Below are positions 1 to 8,960 of a DNA stretch of 64,000 nucleotides, piece after piece. Source of the stretch: Microbacterium saccharophilum (lineage in GTDB: Bacteria > Actinomycetota > Actinomycetes > Actinomycetales > Microbacteriaceae); the NCBI RefSeq assembly GCF_007992455.1, contig NZ_BKAH01000002.1:62001-126000 (forward strand), in the 5' to 3' direction. The notes under the pieces were generated by a model. It had not been told where the DNA came from. It did not search any database and was given only the letters and a program-made list of their open reading frames with translations. Position 1 is the stretch's first letter, and every line of letters starts with the position of its first letter. The position numbers and the translations under genes are program-made.

Positions 1-662
1 GGGAACGTGATCCCGAAGGCGGGCTTCGGCCACCAGGCATCCAGGACGTCCTCGATACCGGCAACCTCTTCGTAGCCGGCACCGCTCCACTGCAGGACCT
101 CGGCCGCGGCCATGCTCCCGGCGATGTCGCCGAGCACCTGCGCCGCGACGCCTCCGACCATGACGACGACCGCGGTGACCATTGCCATCCGCGCGACGAC
201 CGGCGCGAAGGCCCGTCCGGCGAGCAGCTGGAAGCAGGCGACCGCCAGGAGCCCCGCGATCGCGCCCGGCACGAGCCACGACAGTGCCTGGCCGATGCCC
301 CAGCAGACGCGGACGCCCAGGCTCAGGTCCGCGACCATGCCGCCCACGCTCGTGAAGCCCCCCGAGACGAGTGTGGCCGTCGGGCCGTCGATCGTCGTCC
401 CGTCGGGCAGCTGCGGCCAGAACTCGCGGACGGGGAAGGCGATGGCGACCTCTGGGCTCCCGAGCGTGAGTGCCAGGGTCACGATCGCCGCGACGACGGA
501 GAACCCGGCCCAGAGCGCCGCGACGACAAGGGTGACGGTGATGACGGGGGAGACCTCGTCCGCCCGGCGCGCCCGCAGCGCCGCCCGGGCGAAGACGAAG
601 ACGACGCCGGCGACGACGAGCACCACCGGCACGGCGACGAGGTAGATCCAGGCAGAGCCCAT
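1..662 (-). CDS. DUF2975-like integral membrane protein (3' end outside window)
   Basis: The frame is open from an ATG at 662 to the window edge, giving about 220 residues. I see four hydrophobic segments, near residues 4-25, 45-68, 120-143 and 152-175, with a short polar stretch between the second and third. The third and fourth segments, joined by LLAGRAFAP, resemble the DUF2975 family, small membrane proteins of unknown function often paired with a Cro/CI-type regulator. Any such partner would lie downstream, beyond the window. The family call rests on pattern memory; that it is a four-helix membrane protein is directly visible. Confidence 0.6.
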   Translation of the reverse strand, partial: MGSAWIYLVAVPVVLVVAGVVFVFARAALRARRADEVSPVITVTLVVAALWAGFSVVAAIVTLALTLGSPEVAIAFPVREFWPQLPDGTTIDGPTATLVSGGFTSVGGMVADLSLGVRVCWGIGQALSWLVPGAIAGLLAVACFQLLAGRAFAPVVARMAMVTAVVVMVGGVAAQVLGDIAGSMAAAEVLQWSGAGYEEVAGIEDVLDAWWPKPAFGITF

Positions 663-672
663 GCCACACCAT

Positions 673-709
673 CCATATCGGTAATCGTTGTTATCGAGAA
701 ACGATATGG
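673..709. promoter_or_regulatory. Nested inverted repeats, probable operator of the DUF2975-like gene
   Basis: CCATATCG (673-680) and CGATATGG (702-709) are perfect inverted arms. Inside them lies a second pair, ATCGTT (684-689) and AACGAT (700-705). The element is AT-rich for this genome and sits 11 bases upstream of the minus-strand start at 662. It may be the operator or core promoter of that gene. The binding protein is unknown. Confidence 0.45.
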
Positions 710-894
710 ACGTATCGGATGCCGTGTCAAGGGCCCGCGTCTCGGGACGGGCGCGCGCAGCCCCGCCATCCGCGGCCCCTCCCACCTGACGTTCAAGGAC
801 GGTGCGCCGACGGCGAACACGGGCATGCCGGCATCCGGTGGTGGTTATCGTCTTTCGTAAGCACCGGAACACTCGGTGCGCGGAGGAGTCGACG

Positions 895-3417
895 ATGTTC
901 GAGAGATTCACGGATCGTGCCCGTCGTGTGGTCGTCCTCGCCCAAGAAGAGGCGAAGATGCTCAACCACAACTACATCGGCACGGAGCACATCCTGCTCG
1001 GTCTCATTCACGAGGGCGAGGGTGTCGCCGCCAAGGCGCTGGAGTCGCTGGGCATCTCGCTGGACGCCGTCCGCGAGCAGGTCCAGGACATCATCGGCCA
1101 GGGCCAGCAGCAGCCGACCGGCCACATCCCCTTCACGCCGCGGGCGAAGAAGGTGCTCGAGCTGTCGCTGCGCGAAGCGCTGCAGCTGGGCCACAACTAC
1201 ATCGGCACCGAGCACATCCTGCTCGGCCTGATCCGCGAGGGCGAAGGCGTCGCCGCGCAGGTGCTCGTCAAGCTCGGCGCCGACCTGAACAAGGTGCGCC
1301 AGCAGGTCATCCAGCTGCTCAGCGGCTACCAGGGCAAGGAGCCCGCAGGTGTCGCGACCGGCGCCGGCGAGCAGAACCAGCCCGCCCAGGGCGGCTCGGC
1401 GGTGCTCGACCAGTTCGGCCGCAACCTCACGCAGGCGGCGCGCGACAACAAGCTCGACCCGGTGATCGGGCGCGAGAAGGAGATCGAGCGGGTCATGCAG
1501 ATCCTCTCGCGTCGCTCCAAGAACAACCCCGTCCTCATCGGCGAGCCCGGCGTCGGCAAGACCGCCGTCGTCGAGGGCCTCGCGCAGGCGATCGTGAAGA
1601 ACGAGGTGCCCGAGACCCTGAAGGACAAGCAGGTCTACTCGCTCGACCTCGGCTCGCTCATCGCCGGGTCCCGCTACCGCGGTGACTTCGAGGAGCGCCT
1701 GAAGAAGGTCACCAAGGAGATCCGCACGCGCGGCGACATCATCGTCTTCATCGACGAGATCCACACCCTCGTGGGTGCCGGTGCCGCCGAGGGCGCGATC
1801 GACGCCGCCTCGATCCTGAAGCCGCTGCTCGCACGCGGCGAGCTGCAGACGATCGGCGCGACCACGCTCGACGAGTACCGGAAGCACTTCGAGAAGGATG
1901 CTGCGCTGGAGCGCCGCTTCCAGCCGATCCAGGTGGCCGAGCCGAGCCTCCCCCACGCGATCAACATCCTCAAGGGCCTGCGCGACCGGTACGAGGCGCA
2001 CCACAAGGTGCAGATCACCGACGGCGCGATCGTCGCGGCGGCGAACCTGTCCGACCGGTACGTCTCCGACCGCTTCCTGCCCGACAAGGCCATCGACCTG
2101 ATCGACGAGGCCGGCGCCCGCCTGCGTCTGTCGATCCTGTCGTCCCCGCCGGAGCTGCGCGAGTTCGACGAGAAGATCGCGAAGGTCCGTGAGGACAAGG
2201 AGCGTGCGAGCGAGGAGCAGGACTTCGAGAAGGCCGCGTCGCTGCGCGACGAGGAGAAGTCGCTGCTCGCCGAGCGTCTCCGCCTGGAGAAGCAGTGGCG
2301 CTCCGGCGACGTCGCCTCTCACGCGGTCGTCGACGAGGGCCTGATCGCCGAAGTGCTCGCCCAGGCCACCGGCATCCCGGTGTTCAAGCTCACCGAGGAG
2401 GAGACCAGCCGTCTCGTCTTCATGGAGAAGGCGCTGCACCAGCGCGTCATCGGCCAGGAAGAGGCGATCGCGGCACTCTCGCGCACGATCCGCCGCCAGC
2501 GTGCCGGCCTCAAGGACCCGAAGCGCCCCTCCGGCTCGTTCATCTTCGCCGGCCCCACGGGCGTCGGAAAGACCGAGCTCGCCAAGGCGCTCGCCGAGTT
2601 CCTCTTCGACGACGAGGGCGCGCTGATCTCCCTCGACATGTCGGAGTTCGGCGAGAAGCACACTGTGTCGCGTCTGTTCGGTGCCCCTCCCGGATTCGTC
2701 GGGTTCGAAGAGGGCGGCCAGCTCACCGAGAAGGTGCGCCGCAAGCCGTTCTCCGTCGTGCTCTTCGACGAGATCGAGAAGGCCCACCCGGACATCTTCA
2801 ACTCGCTGCTGCAGATCCTCGAAGAGGGTCGCCTGACCGACGGTCAGGGCCGTGTCGTCGACTTCAAGAACACCGTGATCATCATGACGACGAACCTCGG
2901 TTCGTCGGCGATCGCCGGTGGCCCGGTCGGCTTCCAGGTCGAGGGCAACGCCCAGACCAGCTACGAGCGGATGAAGGGCAAGGTCGACGAGGAGCTCAAG
3001 CGTCACTTCAAGCCGGAGTTCCTCAACCGCCTGGACGACATCATCGTCTTCCCGCAGCTGAACAAGATGGAGCTGCGTCAGATCGTCGGCCTCTTCACGA
3101 AGCGCCTCGCCGAGCGACTGCTCGACCGCGACATGACGGTGGAGCTGACGGATGCCGCGAAGGACAAGCTCATCGAGATCGGCTTCGACCCGACGCTCGG
3201 TGCGCGGCCGCTCCGCCGCGCCATGCAGCGTGAGGTGGAGGACCAGCTCAGCGAGCGGATCCTGCACGGCGAGCTGACCGCGGGCGACCACGTCACGGTC
3301 GACGCGCAGGACGGAAAGTTCGTGTTCGAGAAGGCGCCGCGCGGCGACAAGGTCGCGATCGGCGTCGGGGCGGCGGGCGAGATCGCCGCCACGCCGGACA
3401 TGGCGACCGGCTCGTAA
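895..3417 (+). CDS. clpC: ATP-dependent Clp protease ATP-binding subunit ClpC
   Basis: This 840-residue AAA+ unfoldase feeds substrates to the ClpP peptidase in the cytoplasm. The two N-terminal Clp repeats each contain [12 protein letters not shown]. The first AAA+ domain has Walker A GEPGVGKT near residue 216, and the second has GPTGVGKT near residue 553. Between them, around residues 428-457, is a UVR-type coiled segment ([15 protein letters not shown]) typical of ClpC. Length and order match the family. I chose ATG 895 because GGAGGAG lies at 882-888 and the protein then begins [13 protein letters not shown] as in homologues. A longer open frame from 802 would add an arginine-rich leader with no family support. 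Confidence 0.97.
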   Translation: MFERFTDRARRVVVLAQEEAKMLNHNYIGTEHILLGLIHEGEGVAAKALESLGISLDAVREQVQDIIGQGQQQPTGHIPFTPRAKKVLELSLREALQLGHNYIGTEHILLGLIREGEGVAAQVLVKLGADLNKVRQQVIQLLSGYQGKEPAGVATGAGEQNQPAQGGSAVLDQFGRNLTQAARDNKLDPVIGREKEIERVMQILSRRSKNNPVLIGEPGVGKTAVVEGLAQAIVKNEVPETLKDKQVYSLDLGSLIAGSRYRGDFEERLKKVTKEIRTRGDIIVFIDEIHTLVGAGAAEGAIDAASILKPLLARGELQTIGATTLDEYRKHFEKDAALERRFQPIQVAEPSLPHAINILKGLRDRYEAHHKVQITDGAIVAAANLSDRYVSDRFLPDKAIDLIDEAGARLRLSILSSPPELREFDEKIAKVREDKERASEEQDFEKAASLRDEEKSLLAERLRLEKQWRSGDVASHAVVDEGLIAEVLAQATGIPVFKLTEEETSRLVFMEKALHQRVIGQEEAIAALSRTIRRQRAGLKDPKRPSGSFIFAGPTGVGKTELAKALAEFLFDDEGALISLDMSEFGEKHTVSRLFGAPPGFVGFEEGGQLTEKVRRKPFSVVLFDEIEKAHPDIFNSLLQILEEGRLTDGQGRVVDFKNTVIIMTTNLGSSAIAGGPVGFQVEGNAQTSYERMKGKVDEELKRHFKPEFLNRLDDIIVFPQLNKMELRQIVGLFTKRLAERLLDRDMTVELTDAAKDKLIEIGFDPTLGARPLRRAMQREVEDQLSERILHGELTAGDHVTVDAQDGKFVFEKAPRGDKVAIGVGAAGEIAATPDMATGS

Positions 3418-3433
3418 GCCACCTGATCGACAA

Positions 3434-3461
3434 GGGGGTGGATGCTGCGGCATCCACCCCC
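3434..3461. terminator. Bidirectional terminator between clpC and the transglutaminase gene
   Basis: GGGGGTGGATG (3434-3444) pairs perfectly with CATCCACCCCC (3451-3461) around a six-base loop. A T-rich tail follows. It lies between two convergent genes and can serve both strands. Confidence 0.85.
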
Positions 3462-3478
3462 TTCGTCGTTTCTCGCCG

Positions 3479-4360
3479 CTACTCGATGGGCGCGACGTCG
3501 ACCGAGACCCGCAGCGTGGAGGTCTTCGCCTTCGTGAAGATGATCCCCTTCACGGGGGAGACGTCGCCGTAGTCGCGGCCCCAGGCCACGGTGACGTAGC
3601 GGTCGTTCGCCCACTGGTTGTTGGTCGGATCGATCGCGAGCCACTCATCGGTGCCCGGCAGCCAGACCGCCACCCACGCGTGCGACGCGTCGGCCCCGAA
3701 GACCCGCTGCTTCCCCGGCGGCGGCTGGGTCGCGAGATACCCGGACACGTAGCGTGCCGCGACGCCGTGCCCGCGCAGGCAGGCGAGCGCGACGTGCGCG
3801 AAGTCCTGGCAGACCCCCGCGCGTTTGCGGAACGCGTCGGCGACGGTGCTCGTCACGGTCGTCGCGGTCTTGTCGTAGTCGAAGTCGCGGAAGATCCGCT
3901 GCATGAGATCGGTCGCAGCCTCGCCGATCGGGCGCCCGGGGGTGAGCGACTCGGCCGCGTACGCCGTCGCCTCCTCCGCGTGGCGCACGCGCGCCGACTC
4001 GAGCGCGTACTCGGTCGCCGCCCACGCGCCGGGCAGGTCGGGCCGCAGCAGCGGCCGCGCGTCCTCCCAGGGCCGGGCGAGGGCATCCGGGTCGTAGACG
4101 GGCTCGTGCACCGTCACGTCGCTCGTCGACTCGATCGTGAGCTGCGGATGCGGGTCGGTGAGGTGGAAGTAGGTCGCCGCGTTGCCGAAGTAGTCGACGT
4201 CCGGCTCGTAGTCGCCGGGAACCGGGTCGACGGTGACCGACGCCGAGGAGACCTCCTGCCAGGGCAGCGACCGGGGGAGGAGGTGGAAGAGCCCGACGCT
4301 GTCCTGCACGGGCTTGCTGTACGTGTAGGCGGTGCGGTGCCAAACGCGGTACTGCTTCAC
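3479..4360 (-). CDS. Transglutaminase-like family protein
   Basis: This 293-residue protein has an N-terminal region typical of bacterial transglutaminase-like proteins (YRVWHRTAYTYSKPV) followed by the thiol-protease-like core. The catalytic triad is visible: Cys in RAGVCQDFAH (about residue 182), His in ASHAWV (about 225) and Asp in IDPTNN (about 242). Its ATG overlaps the stop of the upstream ATP-grasp/alpha-E gene by four bases, so the two are translationally coupled. The pairing of this family with ATP-grasp and alpha-E proteins is widespread, and a role in making or processing a peptide or amide product has been proposed. The substrate is unknown. Confidence 0.9.
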   Translation of the reverse strand: MKQYRVWHRTAYTYSKPVQDSVGLFHLLPRSLPWQEVSSASVTVDPVPGDYEPDVDYFGNAATYFHLTDPHPQLTIESTSDVTVHEPVYDPDALARPWEDARPLLRPDLPGAWAATEYALESARVRHAEEATAYAAESLTPGRPIGEAATDLMQRIFRDFDYDKTATTVTSTVADAFRKRAGVCQDFAHVALACLRGHGVAARYVSGYLATQPPPGKQRVFGADASHAWVAVWLPGTDEWLAIDPTNNQWANDRYVTVAWGRDYGDVSPVKGIIFTKAKTSTLRVSVDVAPIE

Positions 4361-6870
4361 GGGAGCGCCTCCGTCAGCTCGATGAGGGAGAGCTCCGACA
4401 GCGAGACCGCCGGCGGACCCATCTCGAAGTGCAGATGTGCGATGGCATCGGCGAGCTGCTCGAGCTGGGCCTGGACGTCTGCGAGGAAGTCGGCGAGAGC
4501 CGCGCGACGGCCGCCCGTGACGGCCCCGAGGGATGCCGCGTCGACGGCGAGGAGCTCCGTCTCCAGGTGATCGAGCAGCCGCTCGGCCCGCGTCGACCCG
4601 GTGGATGCCGGCATCGCCGCCAGGTGCGAGCGGAGCCCCGCGAGCGCGAACGACAGCGACCGCGGATTGTCCCGGTCCAGCAGCAGGAGGTCGAGGGCGT
4701 CGGCGACGCGCAGCGACCCGCGGTAGCGGCGGCGGTAGGTGACGATGCTCTCCGCCGTCGTCAGCAGGCTCTCCAGGGAGGCGCGCTCGACGCGCGGCGT
4801 CCGCACCTCGATGAGCCCTGCGCTCAGCAGGTGGCAGAGCTGCAGGCCGCGCTCCAGCGCGCGGCCGGCCTCGATCATGTGCCAGCCCGTATCGCGGATC
4901 ATGTTCGCCGTGACCCCGTACAGCACGAGGATGGCGGCGAGCATGCGACCGGCGGACTCCGAGGTGCGGTGCGTGTGCGCGGAGCTGCGGAGGGCCCGCG
5001 TGGCACGGTCGACGTTCGCGAACACGCGCCAGGTGTCACCGGAGAGCTGATCGCGGACGCCCTCCAGCGCGTCCCGGAGGCGGGCGAGGGAGTGCGCGAC
5101 CGAACCGGGCCGCGCGGCGTCGAGCAGGAGGGAACGGAACTCGGCGTCCGGGTCGAGGAAGCGTGCGCCGGAGAGGCGGTGCAGCGCGCCCAGCAGCACC
5201 TGCGCGGCGCCGTCCACCGCCGCCGCGTGCGCTCCGGGCTGATCCAGCTCGGCCTGCGTCGCCAGGAGGAGCCGGAGCAGGTCCTCGGCGCGCTCGGCGT
5301 ACCGCCCGGTCCAGAACATGTCCGCCAGCGCGCGGGGAGCGAGCGCCGGGATCGAGCGGGCGGAGGGGAGCGGGGCGATCTCGGTGAGACCCTGATCGGG
5401 GTCGGCATCCGAACTCTTCAGGACCCAGACGTCCTTCGTGATCGGGGCGGAGTCGATCGTCTCGCGGAAGGCCGCGAGCCCCCCGACGAGGGGCCGGTAC
5501 GCGGAGCCGTAGCGCAGCGTGAACGCGCGGAGCGTGAGCGGCATCGCGGCAGCCCGACCGGTCCCGCTCCACACCGGCGCCTGCGAGAGAGGGAGGAGGT
5601 CCTGGCCCACGAAGCGGTGCGGTGTCGCCTCGATCCGTGCGGTGAGCTCGGTGGGGTCCAAGCCTGCCGTCGCGGCGCGCGGCTCGTCGATGGGGCGGAC
5701 GATGAGCGCGGGATCCTCCGCGGCGATGCGCTGCAGGACGCTCGCGCGGGCTTCGGGGTCGCCGCACCACCAGGTCGGCGTCGACGGGAGCCGCAACTGC
5801 TCGCCGAGCAGATGCTCGCAGGCGGCCGGGAGGTAGGGCATGAGCCCCGGGTTCTCCAGCACCCCGGCGCCCAGCCCGTTGACGAGGCGCACCCGCCCCC
5901 GGCGCACCGCCTCGGAGAGTCCCGCGACGCCGAGGCGGGATTCGGCGCGCATCTCGAGCGGGTCGCACCACTCGGCATCCACTCGGCGGATGATGACGTC
6001 GATGCGCTCGGTGGGCTTTGTCGACGGCCAGCGGGCGGGCTTCATCCACACCCAGCCGTCGCGGACGACGAGGTCGGAGCCCTGCACGAGCGGGAAGCCG
6101 AGGGCGCTCGCGAGGAAGGCCTGATCGAACGCCGTCTCGGACAGGGTGCCCGGCGACATGATCACGATGCGCGGGTCTTCGATGTGCTGCGGGACCGCCG
6201 ACAGCAGCGCCGCGCGGAGCGCCGAGAAGTACGGGTCCATCCGGTGCAGGCTGCTCTCCTGATACAGATCGGGGAGCACCTGCGAGAGGACCCGACGGTT
6301 CTCCGCCGCGAAGCCGAGGCCCGAGGGCGCCTGCACCCGGTCGGCCAGGACGTGCCATTCGCCGTCGCCGTCGCGGCCGAGGTCCGCGGCCGACAGCAGC
6401 AGCGGGCTGGTGTCGAAGGCGCTCGCGCGCGCCATCGGCCGGGCGAAGCCGGAATGGCCGACGACGACGGCAGCCGGCACGATGCCCTCCCGCAGGAGGG
6501 TCTGCGGGCCGTACAGGTCCAGCAGCATCGCGTTCAGCAGCTCGGCGCGCTGGGCGAGCCCGACGTCCAGGCGCGCCCATCCGGGCGCGTCGATCACGAG
6601 CGGCATGGGGTCGAGCTGCCACGGCTGGGAGCCGGAGTCGCGGCGGGTGTACGAGACGCCGTCGTCGGCGAGGAAGCGGGTGATCTCACCGTCGACGCGG
6701 TGCATCTCGTCCGGCGTGACGGCGAGGGCGAGCGAGGCGAGCGTCTTCCACGCGGGCCGGAGGGTCCCGTCGGCCTCGACCACTTCGTCGTAGCGGACCG
6801 GCCGGCCGGGTGCGTCGAGGGGCAGTGTGGGCTGGGACACCGCCGTCGAATAGTCGCGGAGGACGCTCAC
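4357..6870 (-). CDS. Fused circularly permuted ATP-grasp / alpha-E domain protein
   Basis: This 837-residue protein joins two families that are often separate genes. The N-terminal half (about residues 40-500) is a circularly permuted type 2 ATP-grasp (DUF404/407-like), with YGPQTLLREGIVP and IVIMSPGTLSETAFDQ. The C-terminal half (about 520-830) is an all-helical alpha-E domain (DUF403-like), with LADMFWTGRYAERAEDLLR. The gene directly precedes and overlaps the transglutaminase gene. ATP-grasp enzymes form carboxylate-amine bonds, so a ligase role is likely, but the product is not established. No strong Shine-Dalgarno is visible before ATG 6870. Confidence 0.88.
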   Translation of the reverse strand: MSVLRDYSTAVSQPTLPLDAPGRPVRYDEVVEADGTLRPAWKTLASLALAVTPDEMHRVDGEITRFLADDGVSYTRRDSGSQPWQLDPMPLVIDAPGWARLDVGLAQRAELLNAMLLDLYGPQTLLREGIVPAAVVVGHSGFARPMARASAFDTSPLLLSAADLGRDGDGEWHVLADRVQAPSGLGFAAENRRVLSQVLPDLYQESSLHRMDPYFSALRAALLSAVPQHIEDPRIVIMSPGTLSETAFDQAFLASALGFPLVQGSDLVVRDGWVWMKPARWPSTKPTERIDVIIRRVDAEWCDPLEMRAESRLGVAGLSEAVRRGRVRLVNGLGAGVLENPGLMPYLPAACEHLLGEQLRLPSTPTWWCGDPEARASVLQRIAAEDPALIVRPIDEPRAATAGLDPTELTARIEATPHRFVGQDLLPLSQAPVWSGTGRAAAMPLTLRAFTLRYGSAYRPLVGGLAAFRETIDSAPITKDVWVLKSSDADPDQGLTEIAPLPSARSIPALAPRALADMFWTGRYAERAEDLLRLLLATQAELDQPGAHAAAVDGAAQVLLGALHRLSGARFLDPDAEFRSLLLDAARPGSVAHSLARLRDALEGVRDQLSGDTWRVFANVDRATRALRSSAHTHRTSESAGRMLAAILVLYGVTANMIRDTGWHMIEAGRALERGLQLCHLLSAGLIEVRTPRVERASLESLLTTAESIVTYRRRYRGSLRVADALDLLLLDRDNPRSLSFALAGLRSHLAAMPASTGSTRAERLLDHLETELLAVDAASLGAVTGGRRAALADFLADVQAQLEQLADAIAHLHFEMGPPAVSLSELSLIELTEALP

Positions 6871-7021
6871 GCGGCGCGGGTCCTCTGCGGCGCAGGATGC
6901 CGCTCGCCGGCGTGGCTCGGGCGGGCGACGCGGAAAGGCATGACCCCAGCTTGGCGGATCCCTGTTGCGGGCGGGTTACGGCGCACCGGTCCGGCGGCAC
7001 CGCCGGGCATAAAGTGGTGCG

Positions 7022-7522
7022 GTGACCTCGTTCGTCGTCCGACCCGCCCGCACCGGGGATGTCCGCGGCATCCTCGAGATGCTCGACCCGTGGGTGCAGC
7101 GCCGCATCCTGCTCGGCAAGGAGCCGGTCACGCTCTTCGAGTCGGTGCAGGAGTTCGTCGTCGCCGAGGCGGAGGGGCGACTGATCGGATGCGGTGCGCT
7201 CCATGTGATGTGGGAGGACCTCGGCGAGATCCGCACCCTCATCGTCGTCGAGGACTGGCTCCAGCACGGGGTGGGCGGCGCCATCGTGGCGCGGCTCGAG
7301 GAGAACGCGCGCGCGCTGGGTCTTTCGCGGCTCTTCTGCCTCACCTTCGAGGTCGACTTCTTCACGCGACGCGGCTTCGCCCCCATCGGCGAGCAGGTCG
7401 TCGACTCCGACGTCTACTCGCAGATGCTGCGCAGCCCCGACGAGGGCGTCGCGGAGTTCCTCGACCTCGCGCACGTCAAGCCCAACACCCTGGGCAACAC
7501 CCGGATGCTGAAGCAGCTCTAG
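7022..7522 (+). CDS. argA: Amino-acid N-acetyltransferase (N-acetylglutamate synthase, GNAT type)
   Basis: The 166-residue protein is a single GNAT domain resembling the actinobacterial stand-alone N-acetylglutamate synthase (Rv2747 type). That enzyme acetylates glutamate with acetyl-CoA in the first step of arginine biosynthesis. Diagnostic stretches are LFESVQEFVVAE, IGCGALHVMWEDLGEIRTL and the C-terminal EFLDLAHVKPNTLGNTRML. The start is GTG 7022. There is no Shine-Dalgarno, but TAAAGT ends six bases before the GTG, suggesting a leaderless mRNA. The gene stands alone, away from other arg genes. Confidence 0.85.
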   Translation: MTSFVVRPARTGDVRGILEMLDPWVQRRILLGKEPVTLFESVQEFVVAEAEGRLIGCGALHVMWEDLGEIRTLIVVEDWLQHGVGGAIVARLEENARALGLSRLFCLTFEVDFFTRRGFAPIGEQVVDSDVYSQMLRSPDEGVAEFLDLAHVKPNTLGNTRMLKQL

Positions 7523-7568
7523 GCGTGCCGCCGCGGACCGGAGCCGTCCCGCGGCTTAGCCTGAAGAG

Positions 7569-8237
7569 GTGAGCACCCCCGCACGTCGACGCCCGAGTCC
7601 CGCGGTCTACCGCCGCCGGCGTCTCGCCGTGCTGCTGGCGGTCCTCGCCGTGGCCGCCATCGTCGCCCTCCTGATCTGGCAGCCCTGGCGGGGTGCGGCA
7701 GGGGATGCCGCGAAGCCGGCGGCCACCACGACCCCGACCGCGACGCCGAGCCCGACGCCGTCAGCGGCGCCGACGACGCCCGCGCCCGCGCCATCCACCC
7801 CCGCCCCCGATCCGAGCGAGACCGCAACGGCCATCGCGCCGTGCAGCACGAGCGACATCTCCGTGTTCGCGGTGACGGACAAGGACTCCTACGGCAGCGG
7901 CGAGCTGCCGAAGCTGTCGATCACGATCTCCAACGACGGCGACGTGCCGTGCCTCATGAACGTCGGGACCACGACGCAGAAGTTCGAGATCACGAGCGGC
8001 AGCGACGTGTGGTGGCGGTCGACGGACTGTCAGACCGAATCCAGTGACCAGGTCGTGCAGATCGCGCCCGGCCAGACCGTCTCCAGCGCCACGCCCCTGG
8101 AATGGAGTCGCACCCGGTCGTCGGTGGACACGTGCGACGCGACGGACCGGCCCACGGCGGGTGCCGGTTCGTACCACCTGTCCGTCTCGATCGGGGGCAT
8201 GGAGGCCGCCGACACCCGTTACTTTCAGCTTCGCTGA
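7569..8237 (+). CDS. Membrane-anchored protein with Pro/Thr linker and beta-sandwich-like domain
   Basis: A basic N-terminus (RRRPSPAVYRRRR) precedes one hydrophobic segment at about residues 18-38. A linker rich in Pro, Thr and Ala (about 50-80) leads to an extracytoplasmic domain of some 135 residues. That domain has four cysteines and a pattern of short strands (ISVFAVTDKDSY, LSITISNDGDVPC, VWWRSTDC), reminiscent of BsuPI-like or DUF4232-like beta-sandwiches. I do not recognise a function. The start is GTG 7569, with TAGCCT ending six bases upstream, again suggesting a leaderless transcript. Confidence 0.75.
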   Translation: MSTPARRRPSPAVYRRRRLAVLLAVLAVAAIVALLIWQPWRGAAGDAAKPAATTTPTATPSPTPSAAPTTPAPAPSTPAPDPSETATAIAPCSTSDISVFAVTDKDSYGSGELPKLSITISNDGDVPCLMNVGTTTQKFEITSGSDVWWRSTDCQTESSDQVVQIAPGQTVSSATPLEWSRTRSSVDTCDATDRPTAGAGSYHLSVSIGGMEAADTRYFQLR

Positions 8238-8317
8238 TGCTTTCGCGGGCATAAACCGCTCGGAGGCCACGCCTCCGTGCGGCATCCGTCCGATTGCTGA
8301 GGGTTACCTGACCTTCC

Positions 8318-8331
8318 TGAGAACATTCTCA
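8318..8331. promoter_or_regulatory. 14-base perfect palindrome in a gene-free stretch
   Basis: TGAGAACATTCTCA is a perfect palindrome. It lies within the 311-base gap between the anchored-protein gene and the SseB-like gene, beside the distal end of the candidate RNA element. It has the size of a dimeric-regulator site. It does not match the LexA or Zur consensus I know. Confidence 0.3.
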
Positions 8332-8334
8332 TGA

Positions 8335-8535
8335 ATTGTCCGCCGAATGGGGGACGCGTGTTCCGGCCAGGATGCGTACCCTGTAATCAGCTCCCGCGGC
8401 GACCCCCGTTGTCCCCAGCATCGGTCGTCGGGCCAACCCCAGAGGCCCGACTCGGATCCTCCGCCCGGTGAGCAATGGGCCCTCTCGATTTCCCCAGTCC
8501 CCAATGGGGGGACCGAGAGGGCCCCTCACTTTCTC
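8335..8535 (-). ncRNA. Candidate structured non-coding RNA, copy A
   Basis: This stretch has no credible reading frame but strong pairing potential. GGGCCCTCTCG (8477-8487) pairs with CGAGAGGGCCC (8514-8524). Read on the minus strand it resembles a second region at 39.90-40.17 kb read on the plus strand. Both contain GACAAGC followed by a TAGAG -10-like block, then GTGAG, then a C-run/ATTGG/G-run hairpin, then CTGGGG twice, and the 14-base CCGATGCTGGGGAC (here the complement of 8410-8423). Two diverged copies in intergenic DNA suggest an RNA family or a small dispersed element. Boundaries are approximate. On the plus strand the 8477-8524 stem could instead act as a terminator. Confidence 0.4.
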
Positions 8536-8548
8536 TAGGCTTGTCGTC

Positions 8549-8953
8549 ATGGCCGGGAAGAAGCGCTCCGCGAAGGAGCCTCTGGAGTTCCGCAATACGC
8601 AGCTGGCGGACGCGCTGCAGACCCAGGACATGGCGGCCCTCGCGTTCGCTCTCCGGCACGGCCCTACGGTCGTCCCACTGCTCCGTCCGGGGCAGCGCGA
8701 CAACCCGCTCGACGGCGGCGAGGTGTGGACCTACCGCGACCCCCGGACGGGGGATGTCGCGCTCCTGCTCTTCAGCGATGCGACGCACAAGCCGGCCACG
8801 CTGCCGCCCGCCGTGGCGCTGCAGTCGCCGGGCTGGCTCCGTGCATTCCTCAGCACGCATGAGTCGGAGATCACGACCGTGTTCTTCGACATCGCTGGCC
8901 CGCATCCGATGCAGGCGACGCCGGCGGATCTGCTCGCCGCGCTCGACGCGTAG
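8549..8953 (+). CDS. SseB-like family protein
   Basis: The 134-residue cytoplasmic protein resembles the SseB N-terminal family: a helical start (LADALQTQDMAALAFALR), then VVPLL, RTGDVALLLFSD and VFFDIAGPHP. The function of these proteins in actinobacteria is not established. I chose ATG 8549 because TAGGCT ends seven bases upstream, as for a leaderless mRNA, and because residues before it in the open frame would be encoded by the hairpin of the upstream element. Confidence 0.65.
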   Translation: MAGKKRSAKEPLEFRNTQLADALQTQDMAALAFALRHGPTVVPLLRPGQRDNPLDGGEVWTYRDPRTGDVALLLFSDATHKPATLPPAVALQSPGWLRAFLSTHESEITTVFFDIAGPHPMQATPADLLAALDA

Positions 8954-8960
8954 CGACCGA

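Noticed and set aside
802..894. Longer N-terminus for ClpC
   Set aside because: The added residues are Arg-rich and unconserved, and a strong Shine-Dalgarno directs ATG 895.
793..3453. An 886-residue minus-strand open frame
   Set aside because: It is the complement of clpC and shows no domain; no promoter or ribosome-binding site.
8477..8524. Simple terminator of the 7569 gene
   Set aside because: Possible, but it lies 240 bases past the stop and belongs to a larger element with a second copy, so a non-coding RNA was preferred; a dual role is not excluded.
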